From: Pyropia yezoensis
Taxonomy: Eukaryota > Rhodophyta > Bangiophyceae > Bangiales > Bangiaceae
Reading direction: 5' to 3'
Assembly: GCA_009829735.1 (NCBI GenBank)
Contig: CM020620.1
Location: 9,440,545 to 9,504,544 of the forward strand
Length of the DNA stretch: 64,000 bases
Position numbers and translations under genes: made by a program. Of this stretch, positions 47,591 to 58,256 are shown one piece after another. Each line of letters opens with the position of its first letter. The stretch's first letter is position 1. The notes below the pieces were generated by a model that saw only the letters and a list, made by a program, of their open reading frames with translations, was not told the DNA's origin and did no database searches.

Positions 47591-49710
47591 GGTCGCATCG
47601 GGCGCTGGGGGAGGCCCCCCATCTCGTCGGCACCTGACCCGGCACCTACCTCATCGGCAGGCGCAGTCCCCCCCCCAGCGGCAGGCGCAGCCCCGGCCCC
47701 AGCGTCGTCTGGCGCAGCATTCGCCCCAGCGTCGTCTGGCGCAGCACCCGCCTCAGCGGCAGGCGCAGCACCCGCCCCAGTATCGTCTGGCGCAGCCGAC
47801 CCGCCGAGTTTTTCGTCGATGCGCTGACGAAGTTGCTCGACCAGGGGGCTGACCCGCTCGCCAGGCTTGACAGGCGGACAGAGCAAACTCCTCAGCTTGT
47901 GCAGGGCCTGGGAGGTATTCTCCCCACCTTGCCCGACCAAGGGCGACATACCCGAGGGGGACGCCAACCAGGCAATTACTGCGTCGGCCAGCGACCTCCG
48001 AGATGCCCGCACACCAGACGCAAGCGGTATACTCGACAGGTTGTAAATGGCCGCATAGTACACCCAGCTGTATCGCGACCGCGCCGCCTTGTCGTATCGG
48101 ACGGCAACCTCCCAAAGGCTCGGCAGCGAGTCAACCCACTCATTGACAACTGGGGCGATGTGTCCCGCGTCCAAGATGTCAAAATGGGTGGAGCACCGAG
48201 CGGGATCGGCGAATCGGGCGAGGCACCCGACGAGCGCGTAGCAGATGACACTCCGTGCTTGCGACACGTCTCGGTGGATGCCCAGCCGCATGAGCAGGTG
48301 CAGGGTACGGGCGAGCACCCCACCCTCTGACATTTTGTCCGAATCGTCTTGAGAGCCCACAGCCAGAGCCGGGGGCCCCGCGCTCACGTCCGTCAGCGCC
48401 TGTCGGCCGCCCCGCACAAACGCCGTACTTACGGCAAACAGCTGCAGGGGGATGCCGTTCCAGTGACGAGCCGCACGAGCAGTGCGCGCACTAACATCCA
48501 GCAAGTGCAGGGCGTTTTGGATGACGCGCAGGGCATCAAAAGGTCGCGGGCCACCACAAGACGAACCCGGGACGGCAGCGCTGGTGGTCTCGCAGGCGGA
48601 GTCACCGCGCCCCCCACCGTCGGGCAGGACGGGTGAGCACCCATTCAACAGGTCCATGACGGACCACGAATCAGACCGGCCGCCCCCCCGCTCACCTACA
48701 CCGGCTAGGCGACGGATGACGTCCCGGGCTGACAGTCGGAACTTTGAGCTGGGCGCCACCAGCCACCCGACGCCAGTGTCCGAGGCAGAGACCCTCGCAA
48801 AAGTTGAAAACAGAGCCGCAGCCGGGGCGGCAGCAGCAGCAGCGCCCGGGTGTGCCAGAACGGTTGGGAAGAGCAAAGCCACCATGTCACATATGGCCGT
48901 TCTCCACGCTTTGACTTCTTTAAAATCATCGGAGACATCCGTCGGCAATATTGCCAGCGTCCCTGGCATGGACATCAGCAGGGCAACATCTTCAGGGCTG
49001 CCCGCACTGGCCGGGACAGGCTCGTCGTCACCGCCGCCCCGCTCCACGACGGCAGGTACGAAGACCGATTCGACCAAATGCGACCACAGGCGGGTGTGCA
49101 GTTTTGACGGCCGCTGGTGCGCTCCAGCGCCACCCTTGCCCGCCAGCACCGCCTGATGCACGGTCGCAGTGTCTGTCGCACATGCGTCGAGCAGGAAGCG
49201 CTGGGCCTCGGGTTGCCAGACGCCCATGGACCAGGCGGCACGGAAAAACCGCACTTGTTGCGGCCAGGAAGGAGAATCGGTCAGCGGCCCGTGCTCGCGC
49301 AGCCATTTGTAGCAGACGGCGCCGACAGCAGCGACCATTTTTCGGTTAAAGTGGGCGACCTCCTGGCCACCACCACTGCCAGCGTCCGCTACAAAATGGG
49401 CATCTTGCCGGGGAAGCGTCGCCGGCGGCTCGTCCGCCCTAGGGTGTCGGAAGTCCGCGCGGGGGGGGGTCAACGCCAATGAACGGGAAGACGGCATCGC
49501 AGCCAGACCCGCAGGGCCCCCAGGACCGCCCGAGGCCGGGACGGCAGGGCCACCAGGGGCGGTGAGACGCAGCCGCCTCCGCCCAGACCGGCCGGTCACC
49601 AGCATCTGTGTGGGCGCCGCCACCGCCGCCGCCCGCACCGCCAGGCGGTGGATCGCTGTTTTTGCGCGCCACACGTCAGGAACCATGACGGGGAGGACAA
49701 ACATGTCCAC
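47377..49710 (-). CDS. Large ORF upstream of the helicase frame, unknown function
   Basis: 777 codons. Its first two thirds are well-mixed globular sequence, for example VGAVCYKWLREHGPLTDSP and DPARCSTHFDILDAGHIAPV. The C-terminal part before 47590 is a 27-bp-period repeat encoding AAPDDAGAG-like units. The frame then meets the helicase frame, which is the -1 frame relative to it, near a G/C homopolymer (47610-47616; on the minus strand G GGG GGC in this frame). The two parts probably form one protein, joined by frameshift, indel or splicing. A short degraded copy of the KWLREHG segment recurs at 52960-53190. No domain family recognised. Confidence 0.5.
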   Translation of the reverse strand: MDMFVLPVMVPDVWRAKTAIHRLAVRAAAVAAPTQMLVTGRSGRRRLRLTAPGGPAVPASGGPGGPAGLAAMPSSRSLALTPPRADFRHPRADEPPATLPRQDAHFVADAGSGGGQEVAHFNRKMVAAVGAVCYKWLREHGPLTDSPSWPQQVRFFRAAWSMGVWQPEAQRFLLDACATDTATVHQAVLAGKGGAGAHQRPSKLHTRLWSHLVESVFVPAVVERGGGDDEPVPASAGSPEDVALLMSMPGTLAILPTDVSDDFKEVKAWRTAICDMVALLFPTVLAHPGAAAAAAPAAALFSTFARVSASDTGVGWLVAPSSKFRLSARDVIRRLAGVGERGGGRSDSWSVMDLLNGCSPVLPDGGGRGDSACETTSAAVPGSSCGGPRPFDALRVIQNALHLLDVSARTARAARHWNGIPLQLFAVSTAFVRGGRQALTDVSAGPPALAVGSQDDSDKMSEGGVLARTLHLLMRLGIHRDVSQARSVICYALVGCLARFADPARCSTHFDILDAGHIAPVVNEWVDSLPSLWEVAVRYDKAARSRYSWVYYAAIYNLSSIPLASGVRASRRSLADAVIAWLASPSGMSPLVGQGGENTSQALHKLRSLLCPPVKPGERVSPLVEQLRQRIDEKLGGSAAPDDTGAGAAPAAEAGAAPDDAGANAAPDDAGAGAAPAAGGGTAPADEVGAGSGADEMGGLPQRPMRPWRFRPVTPKSLPLATTRGTKSSLCATCPQWRSQTMFWLARPFPLRMMRNPLASFCSLTTMMTGMTRRTMT
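47655..47806. repeat. 27-bp in-frame minisatellite
   Basis: Units such as AGCGTCGTCTGGCGCAGCA recur at 47701, 47728 and (diverged) 47782, with shorter variants between and before. They encode Ala/Pro/Asp-rich repeats on the minus strand. Confidence 0.7.
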
Positions 49711-49734
49711 GCGTGCTTCGAGGTTGTCGCGAGG

Positions 49735-51068
49735 CTAGTTTGCCAAACCCGGGCCGCGAAGGGCATGTCGAACGGCGGTTGCCATCCCTCGTGCCACGAC
49801 CGGGTCGCCTGCGTGTGGCAGATACAAGTGGGACAGGTGGGCAACAGCGGCCTGGGCAACCTGCACACCTTGGTCCGTACGAAGAAGCGTCGACGTGGCC
49901 TGGATCACACATAGGGCGTCGGCCTGGGTCGTCTCCCGAGGGCCGACGCGAGCAAAGAGGGCGTCGCACTCATGCGCCAGTCCGAGAGCACCCGTGTTGT
50001 GTGCCCGCCTGGCCACCGCGACCCCTGACTGGTCGGTGCCAACCGCCGCAGCCGCCCCCGTTACCGCTGGCCCCACCTCCGGGCCTGTGACGTCCAGCAT
50101 CTCCACCACCGGCTCGTCCGCCATTATGGGTGCCCAACGGCCCGTCTGCAGCGGTACAATTTCGTCGACGTCAACCGGCACCTCTTGCTGCCGCACCAAC
50201 GGCTCGGTTCCAGACGCGACCGGAACTGCACCCATCCACTCGGCCGGTACGACCGCCGCCGAGCCGGCTGGCAGCGCGGCCACATCCGCCGGCTCGGACA
50301 CCGAGTCAGTCACTGAATCGGCCAGAACCACAGCCACCGACGCGGCCGGCAGTGCGCCCGCCGATTCGGCCTCTGGGTCGGGTTCCGACGCGGCCATCGT
50401 CCCGGGCACCGCGCCTGCCGACACGACAGACACAGCACCCGCTGCGCGGACGGCGCGATAGCCGCTGGCGCGGCTGACGCGGCCATCGTCCCGGGCAACG
50501 CACCCGCCGACACGACGGGCACCGCGACCGCCACCGCGTCCGCCAGCGCCGTCCACTTGCCCGCCGACGCCGCCGCCGTCGACGTGCCCGACACCGCGAC
50601 GGCCGGCTCGGCCGGCGAGACCGCCGACGCCTCGGCCGATGCCGCCGTTGACATGCCCGCCGACGCGGGCGGCGGCTCGGCCGGAGACGTCGCAGCCACG
50701 ACCGTCAGCACTGCACCCGCCACACCCGCCCGCCCGGTCACCGGGTCAGCCACCACCGACGCCGACGCGGCGGGCACGACCACCGCCGACGCAACCGATT
50801 CCGCTGCCGACACCGCGCCCGCTGACACGGCCGCCGGGTCAGCCACCGGCTCGGCCGCCGGTGGTGTGACCGCCATCGCCGCCAGCGGCCCCACCGGCCT
50901 CGTTGCCGCTCCACACCTGCGGGCTGTGCCGCCAGACGAACCAGCCGCCGCCACCTCCCAACGTCTGGGCCACCACCTGTGGGGGGGGCGGGCGGGGGAA
51001 TGGGTGAATGAGGAGCGAAGGGAAGGTCCAGCGGCCGTGGGGTGGGGGCGCGGCTCGGGGCGGCCCAC
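49735..51068 (-). CDS. Alanine/valine-rich N-terminal part of the helicase-linked ORF set
   Basis: Two overlapping frames: 51068-50310 (Ala/Val/Ser-rich, including SAGALPGTMAAS) and 50556-49735 (SAGAVPGTMAAS, then a more globular segment HECDALFARVGPRETTQADA and HLSHLYLPHAGDPVVARGM). The shared phrase reflects an 88-bp duplication (about 50396 and 50484) through which the frame probably switches. The second frame ends in TAG (49735-49737), after which the same frame continues into 49710. The whole 51068-44097 stretch may be one decayed gene of a repetitive element. Composition alone does not prove coding. Confidence 0.35.
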
Positions 51069-52020
51069 CAGCAGCGGTGGCGGCGCGGCTTAAAGAAACC
51101 GCGCCGCCGGTGTTAGCGCGACCTGCCCCCCCCCCTCAAGAGAGCTGCCGCGCCCGTGCTCTCCCCCGGCCGGCCGCGGATCCTTCACCCCACCCCTCCC
51201 ACACTCTTCCCCCTCCTCCACACGCCCCCTCCTCACGCCCCGCCCCCCCTACAACAAACGCACCGGTCCAAACGCCGCCACAACGTCACCACCCGCGGGG
51301 GTGGGGGATGGAGGGGGGGCTGGGAAGAGGGGAAAAAGGCGCGGCAGAGAATTAGCGACCGTGGGGTAGGGGCGCGGCTCGGGGGCGGCCCACCAGCAGC
51401 GGCGGCGGCGCGGCTCGAAGAAACCGCGCCGCCGGTGCTAGCGCGACCTACCCCCCTTCCCGAACAGAGCCGCCACGCCCGTGCTCCCCTCCGGCCGGCC
51501 GCCGATCCTCCACCCTACCCCTCCCACACTCTCCCCCCTCCTCCTCACGCCCCCTCCTCACGCCCCGCCCCCCCCACAACAAACGCATCGGTCCGGTCGC
51601 CGCCACCACCACACAACCCGCCGCCTTGACCGCTGCCACCTCCGGGGGTGGTTGGGGGGGGGGGGGGGGGGGGGAGAGGGGAGAAAGGCACGGAAGAGAA
51701 TCAGCTGCCGTGGGGTGGAAGCGCGGCTCGGGGGCGGCCCACCAGCAGCGGCGGCGGCGCGGCTCAAAGAAACCGCGCCGCCGATGCTAGCGCGACCTGC
51801 CCCCCTCCCCCAACAGAGCCGCCGCGCCCGTGCTCTCCCCAGGCCGGCCGCCAATTCTTCACCCCACCCCTCCCACCTTCTCTCCCCCTTCGCCCCTCCT
51901 CCCGCCCCCATCTCCGCCCCCACCCACACCGGTTCAAAACAAACGCGCCGGTCCGGCCGCGAACACCACACAACCCGCCGCCTTGGCCGCCACCAGCTGC
52001 GGGGGGAGGGGGGGGGGAGG
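51037..52020. repeat. Three tandem repeats of ~320-350 bp
   Basis: Units begin near 51037, 51361 and 51710 with GTGGGGTGGGGGCGCGGCTC (variants). Each contains GGCCCACCAGCAGCGG, AAGAAACCGCGCCGCCG, a GAGCCGC..CGCCCGTGCTC block and a C-rich stretch ending CAACAAACGC. They lie directly upstream of the minus-strand helicase-linked ORF and may be its promoter region or an array inside the element. Confidence 0.8.
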
Positions 52021-52035
52021 GGTGTGGGAAGAGAG

Positions 52036-52235
52036 GGGGCGCGGCACACCGTGGAGAGGGCGGTCGGGAATGGGGGAGAGGGCGCGGCACAACCTGGAAA
52101 TGGAGAGGTGGGGGAAGGGAGGGGGCGCGGCACACCGTGGAGAGGGTGGTCGGGAATGGGGAAGAGGGCGCGGCACAACCGGGAAAGGGAGAGGTGGGGG
52201 AAGGGAAGAGGCGCGGCACACCGTGGAGAGGGCGG
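52036..52235. repeat. 86-bp tandem repeats
   Basis: GCGCGGCACACCGTGGAGAG starts at 52039, 52125 and 52211, alternating with GCGCGGCACAACC units. Purine-rich. Confidence 0.7.
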
Positions 52236-52244
52236 GGGGGGGTG

Positions 52245-52390
52245 GGGGCCGCGCGTGCACGCATGCGCGCGTGCATGCCCGAGGATGCACGCGCACGGCT
52301 CGAGCGCACGCATCCGCGAGGGCGCGGGCGGGCGCTCGCGCGCATGCGCGCATGCATTCGCGCGCGCACGTCCGCGAGACGTGCGCCCCG
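52245..52390. repeat. Alternating purine-pyrimidine CG/CA/TG tract
   Basis: Dense GCGCGTGCACGCATGCGCG-like sequence over ~140 bases, of the type that can adopt Z-DNA. Structural inference only. Confidence 0.5.
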
Positions 52391-52541
52391 GGAAACGACG
52401 ATTTTTGTCCCGACGATTTTTTCCCCGCGTATTACACACTGGCAGTTTGCGGAAAAGCCACAAGACTTTTCAGCACATCCCTTAGCGATCGTCGTCCTCA
52501 AGATGTACGTGCCGGGAAAGGTCTCTCGTTATGTACAGAGT

Positions 52542-52622
52542 GAGGGGCGGTTCATTAGGAGGGGGCGGTTCATTAGGAGGGGCGGTTCATTAGGAGGGGG
52601 CGGTTCCTTTAGAGGGGGGGGG
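52542..52622. repeat. 17-18-bp tandem repeat, four units
   Basis: GGCGGTTCATTAGGAGGG occurs three times with one-base length changes. A fourth, altered unit (GGCGGTTCCTTTAGAGGG) follows. Confidence 0.8.
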
Positions 52623-52704
52623 GGAGGGTTCGTGGCAAGGGTGTGAGCTGTGGGCCCACAATGGAGAATCTTTCGTAAGATCGACAGACGGCTAAATCGT
52701 AGAG

Positions 52705-52746
52705 CAAACTCCGTGTCCGCGGACATCTGAAAAAGCGCGGAGTTTG
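52705..52746. repeat. Compound hairpin
   Basis: CAAACTCCG (52705-52713) and CGGAGTTTG (52738-52746) are perfect inverses. The 12-bp palindrome TGTCCGCGGACA lies immediately inside the left arm. Confidence 0.65.
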
Positions 52747-52959
52747 TGTAACCCCCTACTCCAATCGATGAATAGACTGGGAAACGCGGTGTATCCGGTA
52801 TTATGTATATAGACCGCCGTCGGTCGTCCCAGGAAGTGACAATAAGACTACTCGCCGGACAAGCCTGCAGAATCAAAACCTCGTAGACTACCGGATTTTC
52901 GTCCTGGCATAGACCACCGGACACATGCCGGGACATACCCGTGGCTATTTAGCATGGAA

Positions 52960-53190
52960 CTAAAGGCAGCCAAAATATCGCTTGGTTCTGATTCGCATTT
53001 CCTGTGACGGCCCTGAGAGGTCAAGCCCGTGCTCGCGCAGCCATTTCGAGCAGGCGGCGCCGACAGCAGCGTGTATGCACCGACCAGACCGGCCGACACG
53101 GCGCATTCCTGGCCCGGTGGCCTGTCGGCAGTAAGTGGACGATTTATTCTTCCGTTGCGCTTGGGCGGTTGCGACCCCCTGCGCGTACAT
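52960..53190 (-). pseudogene. Fragment of the helicase-linked ORF family
   Basis: Minus-strand AAVGAACSKWLREHGLDLSG matches VGAVCYKWLREHGPLTDS of the ORF at 47377-49710 (about 49285-49330), and the underlying DNA is clearly related. Only about 60 bases align confidently. It shows that this ORF family exists in more than one copy. Confidence 0.55.
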
Positions 53191-53466
53191 ACAGCACTTG
53201 CCAGGTGGGCGGGAGCGGCCCCCGGGACGTTCTTGGCCGCGGCCACCACGGGTGGCGGCGACAGCAGGGGCGCTTCAAGTTTAAGGGCCGGTAGCCGCCG
53301 CCGCCACGGGAGCGCGGCGACCGCAGGGGTGTTTAAAGGTGGGCAGGCGGGTGGTGTCGGCCGCACTGCTGCTTCTGGCTCGTGTGCGACTGGCAAACGT
53401 TGCCTGGACTCGCCGTTTGCCGGTGTGTGGTCGTCGGCGGCCGGCGGCGGGCCCTGCTACGCAGAC

Positions 53467-54567
53467 ATGCCTCGGCGCGCTGCGCGCCGCGTCTCGGCCG
53501 CCAAGGCCCGGCTGGCCGTTGCGCGTGATGTGCACCCAGATGTACTGCGCACTGTATTTGACGTTGCGGATGATGCCGTGGCGTCTTTTCGGCGCCTGGC
53601 ACTCGAGGCCCATGGTCTGGCCCACGACGGCAGCAAGGCAGGTCCGGCGAGGACAAGACGTAAAGTCGAGCTGAGGAACCCGGGACGGCTCGACCTTTCG
53701 ACGGCTGTCAAGGACGCAGTGCTAGATTTTCTGCCGCGCGCGGCTTCCCGGGCGTCTACGACACGCGGAAAGCTTGCGCAATCAGATTCGGCCATGGGCG
53801 CAGGCGAGAGGGCCACCGACGCCGAGGCGGCTGCATCGGGCGGCGCATCGGATCGAATATCGCGTGCGGTGTCGGCACAGCTGCCCCCGCGCTCTGTCGC
53901 CGTCGATGACGACGAGGAGGGGGAGGCAGATGGGGCGGGCGCCGTACGCGACGACACACCCCTTGCTAGGAGCCTGCAATAGATGACGCGCATCGGGCTT
54001 TTCCTAACGGAAAAAGAACCTGGCAGTGCCCCCGAAGGGGATGACACCGCGGGCAGAGTGACGAAGAGTCAACTCCTTCGTCGCAGACGCTTGGACGCGC
54101 GTCGTGGGGTGATGGAGGACCTCAACCGCCGGGTGGCAGAGGAAGCCGCAAAGGTGCAGCACCTGCTGCTCGTGACCAACAACTTGGCAGCACTGCTGCG
54201 TACTGACGTGCCCAATGTGGCGTCCACTGGCGGACATTCCACGGAAGTAGGTCCCCTGCGCGTGTCCCGGGAGTCCGACCCCACCACACCCGTCATCACC
54301 CAGGCGCTCAGAACGTTGGCTGGCGTGTCTGAGAGGCTTCTCGCATCCACAAGGAGTCTGCAGACGGTGTCTGACCAGTTGGCACAGGAGACGCGCCGGA
54401 ACAAGCAGCTCCACGATTCATTCTCCCGTGTGTGCGCTGCACGGCAGCGGGACGACGACTACGACTCCCTTCAGGGGTCGGATGAATCCGACGGGCGTTG
54501 GGATGGATCGCGTGGGAGGGGGGGCTTCAACGAGCCGACAGCACCGGAGCCAGGCAGTCGTTGTTAG
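53467..54567 (+). CDS. Hypothetical helical protein, frame interrupted by one TAG
   Basis: ATG 53467 opens MPRRAARRVSAAKARLAVAR. It runs 171 codons to TAG (53980-53982), followed directly by ATG and another 194 codons in the same frame to 54567. The first part is helical/basic, then Ala/Ser/acidic. The second part has a likely coiled coil (VMEDLNRRVAEEAAKVQHLL and later QTVSDQLAQETRRNKQL) and an acidic Asp/Ser-rich C-terminus. No family is recognised. It may be one gene with a suppressed or mutated stop, or two adjacent ORFs. It is transcribed away from the helicase-linked ORFs. Confidence 0.45.
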
Positions 54568-54717
54568 GGGGCTTGGCCACCGGCTAACGTCGGCTTTGTA
54601 TTGCCTCTCTTCTGCTTTTTCTTCATCCTGGCTTCCCTTCGTAGCTTCGTGTGTGTATGCGTGGCTACCGTTCGTACGATTCCGTCCCACAGCTGTGTGT
54701 CCACATGAACAGCCCCG

Positions 54718-54749
<32 letters not shown>

Positions 54750-54871
54750 TTTAGTGTCAGCGAAAAAGGGACACACCCCACCCCACTCTTCACCCACTCA
54801 TGGGGGCAGAGGTGTGGGGGGTTGAGTGGCCCCACAGCCCCATTAGCCAGCAATGTAGCGCCCCCGGGCGT
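54568..54871. other. Spacer with ~34-base poly-C tract
   Basis: A long C run lies at about 54717-54750. No gene is seen. Confidence 0.6.
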
Positions 54872-56888
54872 CTAAAGCGCGTGGTCGTACCAGGCAGCAC
54901 CGCGGGCCACCTTTTTTTGTCTTGCCTCCTCCTCCTCAGCAGCCACATTCGTCACAAAGACGAACGGATCCAGAGCGCGGCGGGGGCGAGTCTGCGGCTG
55001 GGCCGGCGGCAGCAGCAGCGCGGAACTGTGGGCCGGCGGCTGCGGGCAAGTGGGGCGGACGAACATGCCCGCCAGCACGCGCATCAGCTCGTCGCGCTCG
55101 GAATGGCTGTGCGGGCTGCAAATCCGCACGCGGTTGCCGCCTGCAAGGGATCCCCTCGAGTTGGCTAACAGGCCCCTGTCGCCAGACACAAACCAGATGC
55201 GCGCCCTCGAGTCGAGCAGCGCGTCGAGCCGGCCGACGGTGACGGCGAGGGCAATGTCCGCCGCGTTCTTGTCGTCGGTCGCTAAGTCTAGCCAAGGCGG
55301 CCATCCTTTGCTTGGCGGAGCAGCGGGCGTGGGAAGGGAGCGTCCCCTTGAAGGGCGCGTTTTCCAGGCTGGCCACGCCCCTTGCCTTGGCCGCCACCAG
55401 CACGCCAAAAGCAGGGGAAAGTCCCTCTGGCAGCTCTCGCAACAGACAGGACAAGTTGTCAGCGTCCAGCGCGATGAGCGCCAGCAGCTCGTCCACATCC
55501 AGCGTGGAGCTGACAAGCGCGCACACGTGGTCGGGCAGGCTCTCCCAGACAGGCACGCTCTCGACCACTCCTGTCATGACAAACGGGTGCTCCACCCGTG
55601 GCGTTGTGCAGGGAGGCACGCGGAGATGCTGGTCGGCAGGGCAGTCCATGGCTGCAAACCAGTTGACGTCTGGCGGGAGGGCGCCGTGCTGGAGGACGGG
55701 CGTGAGGCCGCCCAGGCACATGAAGCACGATGGCCGGCACGTCAGCACGGTACCGCCACGGCCGCCGCCGCCACTGCCGCTGCGGTACGCTCGAGACGAG
55801 GAGTGAGGAGCATCAGCGCCGTCGGCACGGCCGCCACTCGTACAGCCGGCGGCCCCGCCTCCCTCCCCCATCACACCCGACGGCGTCGCTTTCCCGTGGC
55901 TAGAATATTCGTCCGTGTACCCCACAGCTCGGGGGATGCCTGTTCGGTTGGAAGTGATGACAGCTCTGTCTGCTCCGCGACTGCTGTTTCCGCGGCCGCC
56001 GTCGCCGCCACCATTGCCCCTTGCAACAGTACGCCCTCGGTTGTCTGCACGGACGTCGCCGAAGTGGCCGACACTGTCCTGTTCGAGTCGCCCCGGGCTT
56101 GGCTGTTGCCCTTGCCCGTGGTGCTGGTTGTGCTGGCGAGGCACCAATCGCTGATGCACCGCGTGCCCGTGGGGGGGACGCAGCAGCGGCGTAGGCGGGG
56201 AAATGTAGACCATGCGCTTTCGTGCGCCGCAACCGCCACCGCCACCCGGTGCAAGACCAGTAGCCGCAGAGGCAGGTGCGGCGGCGTCCGGGGCTGTCGC
56301 GTTGGCCACGGCGTCGGGCGCGACCACCGACGCCGGTTCAGCCGCGGGCGCGTCCACCACCGTCCTCGCGGTGGACGTCGCGTTGCGCCATGCCTCTGGT
56401 ATGGCCGCTGCAGCGGCGCCGGTGTCGACCGAAGACTCCGGGGCCACGCCTCTGCCCCCTGCCGCATTGGTGGTCGTCGCCGCGGCGGTCGCCGTCGGTG
56501 CAACAGCCGCCGCGGACGTCCATTTGCGCCGTGCCGCCACAACGGCGGCCGCCCACCCGTTTTCAACCCCCACAGCCGCGGCCGCCAATGCGGCCGCCGC
56601 CGCGGTCTCGGCCGACGCGGCAGCTGCTTTCGAACCCGCCGTTTCTTCAAGCGGTGCGGCATCCGCCAGCGCATCATCCGCATGGTCGCCCCCCGACGCT
56701 GCCGACGTGCATGCCGCCGCCACCGCCGACCGCTCACAAACCACGGAGGAAGCACACGTGATGCGTTTGGCCGCTGCGTCGTTGGAAAACGGCGCGGCCG
56801 CCAACGTTGGCACAGCGCCACAGTGTCGTGGTGGTGCGTCTGCAGCTGCCGCAGCCGCATTGCCTGCCACCAGTACCGGCATAGCCAC
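54872..56888 (-). pseudogene. Ala-rich ORF ending in a NYN/PIN-like nuclease segment (one frameshift)
   Basis: The frame from 56888 is alanine-rich and low-complexity to about 56240, Gly/Ser/Arg-rich to 55740, and then more ordered (CALVSSTLDVDELLALIALD, LSCLLRELPEGLSPAFGVLV). Near 55300 the protein-like reading changes frame to WLDLATDDKNAADIALAV...RIWFVSGDRGLLANSRG, ending at 54872. The D-D-K-N-A-A-D and W-F-V-S-G-D spacing resembles the metal-binding core of NYN/PIN-fold RNases, whose sites are built from such Asp clusters. The assignment is tentative. The frame immediately upstream (56898) is the same after a TAG. Confidence 0.45.
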
Positions 56889-56897
56889 ACATGACGC

Positions 56898-58203
56898 CTA
56901 GTCGGGCCGAGCGAGCCCCGCAGCTGCGTTGTCGGCATCATCATTGTCTTCGTCGTCGCCCGACTCGGTGGCTCCTGCCACCGCCGCCGGCGCCGCAGCC
57001 GCTGGAACTGTGGGGTGCAACTTTCCCGTCGCCGCCCCCGCCGCCGCCGCCGCCGCGTCCGCCGGCACGGTCACCGCCGCTGCTGCTCCCACACCCTCTG
57101 TAAGTGCCGCAACGGCCGCCGCCGCCACGTCGGGTGACCCCACAGAGGCTGTCACCTCTGCCGCCGCCGCCCCCGCTGCGGCCGCCTCGGCCACGTCCCG
57201 AGATGGGGTTGGGACGCCGAGGGCCGCGTCTCTGGTCGATAATGCCGACCCGTCCGCAGCGACTGTGGCAGCCTCTGTGGCCGACGCCACCGGAGCCGGC
57301 GCCGTCATGGTGCACGATGCGGAAGGTGGGCCTTGTGTCGCCGCAGCTGGCTCGATGTCGGTTGCGACGGCCGGTGGGCTACCACTACGAGAGGAGTGCT
57401 GGTTTGGTATACCATAGAGGAGTGCGCGCGCGGACGGCCACTGACGTACCATGTGCTCTCTTCCACGCTCCAAGGCCGCGCTGCGTTCGAGTCGCGCCAC
57501 CCTGAGCAGCTCCGCTTGCCATGCAACGGCCAAAGGTACGCTCCCAGCCAAGACGTCCTCCTTGTCGTCTGGCTCTGCGACGGGCCCCAGCGGCTGCTCT
57601 TGTGGCTGCTGGCGGTCGCGCGCCTGCGGCTGGCAGTTTCCTGCTGGCTGCGGCGTGTGTGCTGTCGCCGTCGGCTGTCGCCGAGAGAAGTGTCGCGGCG
57701 ACGACAATGCGGCGGGGCGCAAAATATCCATGGACGTGTCGTCGACGTCTCCAGGACGAGCGGGACCACTCCCACCACCGGGAGCGTGGGGTTCTTCATC
57801 GGGTTCCACCGCCGCGGCGGCTGCCACGAGTTGCGGTGTCACTGGCGGCACCGAGGACGCCGGCAACGCTGCCGCCGCGGCGGTGCTCGTACCTGGCTGT
57901 ACTGTGGCACCGGGACTGGTACCGTCGTCAGCCGTGCGTGTGACACCCGCTATGGCTGCCATCACGGTTACCGCCGCATCTTTGGCGGCGAGCGGAGCCG
58001 TGTCGGTGGCGCTCCCGGTCGTCACCGCGTCGGTGGAGACGGCCGACCTTGACGCCGCCGTTGCCGACACTGGCGCCTTCTTGTCAATCGGCGCCGCGGC
58101 GGCGGTCTCGATGCCCGCAGCGTAAGCGTAGTTCGCCGCTGCCGACACGGCCGCTTCAGGCCCAGCCACCGTCTCCGTCATTGCCGCCGCCGAGGCTGAC
58201 AGG

Positions 58204-58256
<53 letters not shown>

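Noticed and set aside
54936-56894. 614-codon plus-strand frame (55050-56894)
   Set aside because: It lies opposite the alanine-rich ORF and the NYN-like region and is rich in Arg/His/Cys as expected for a shadow of GCN codons.
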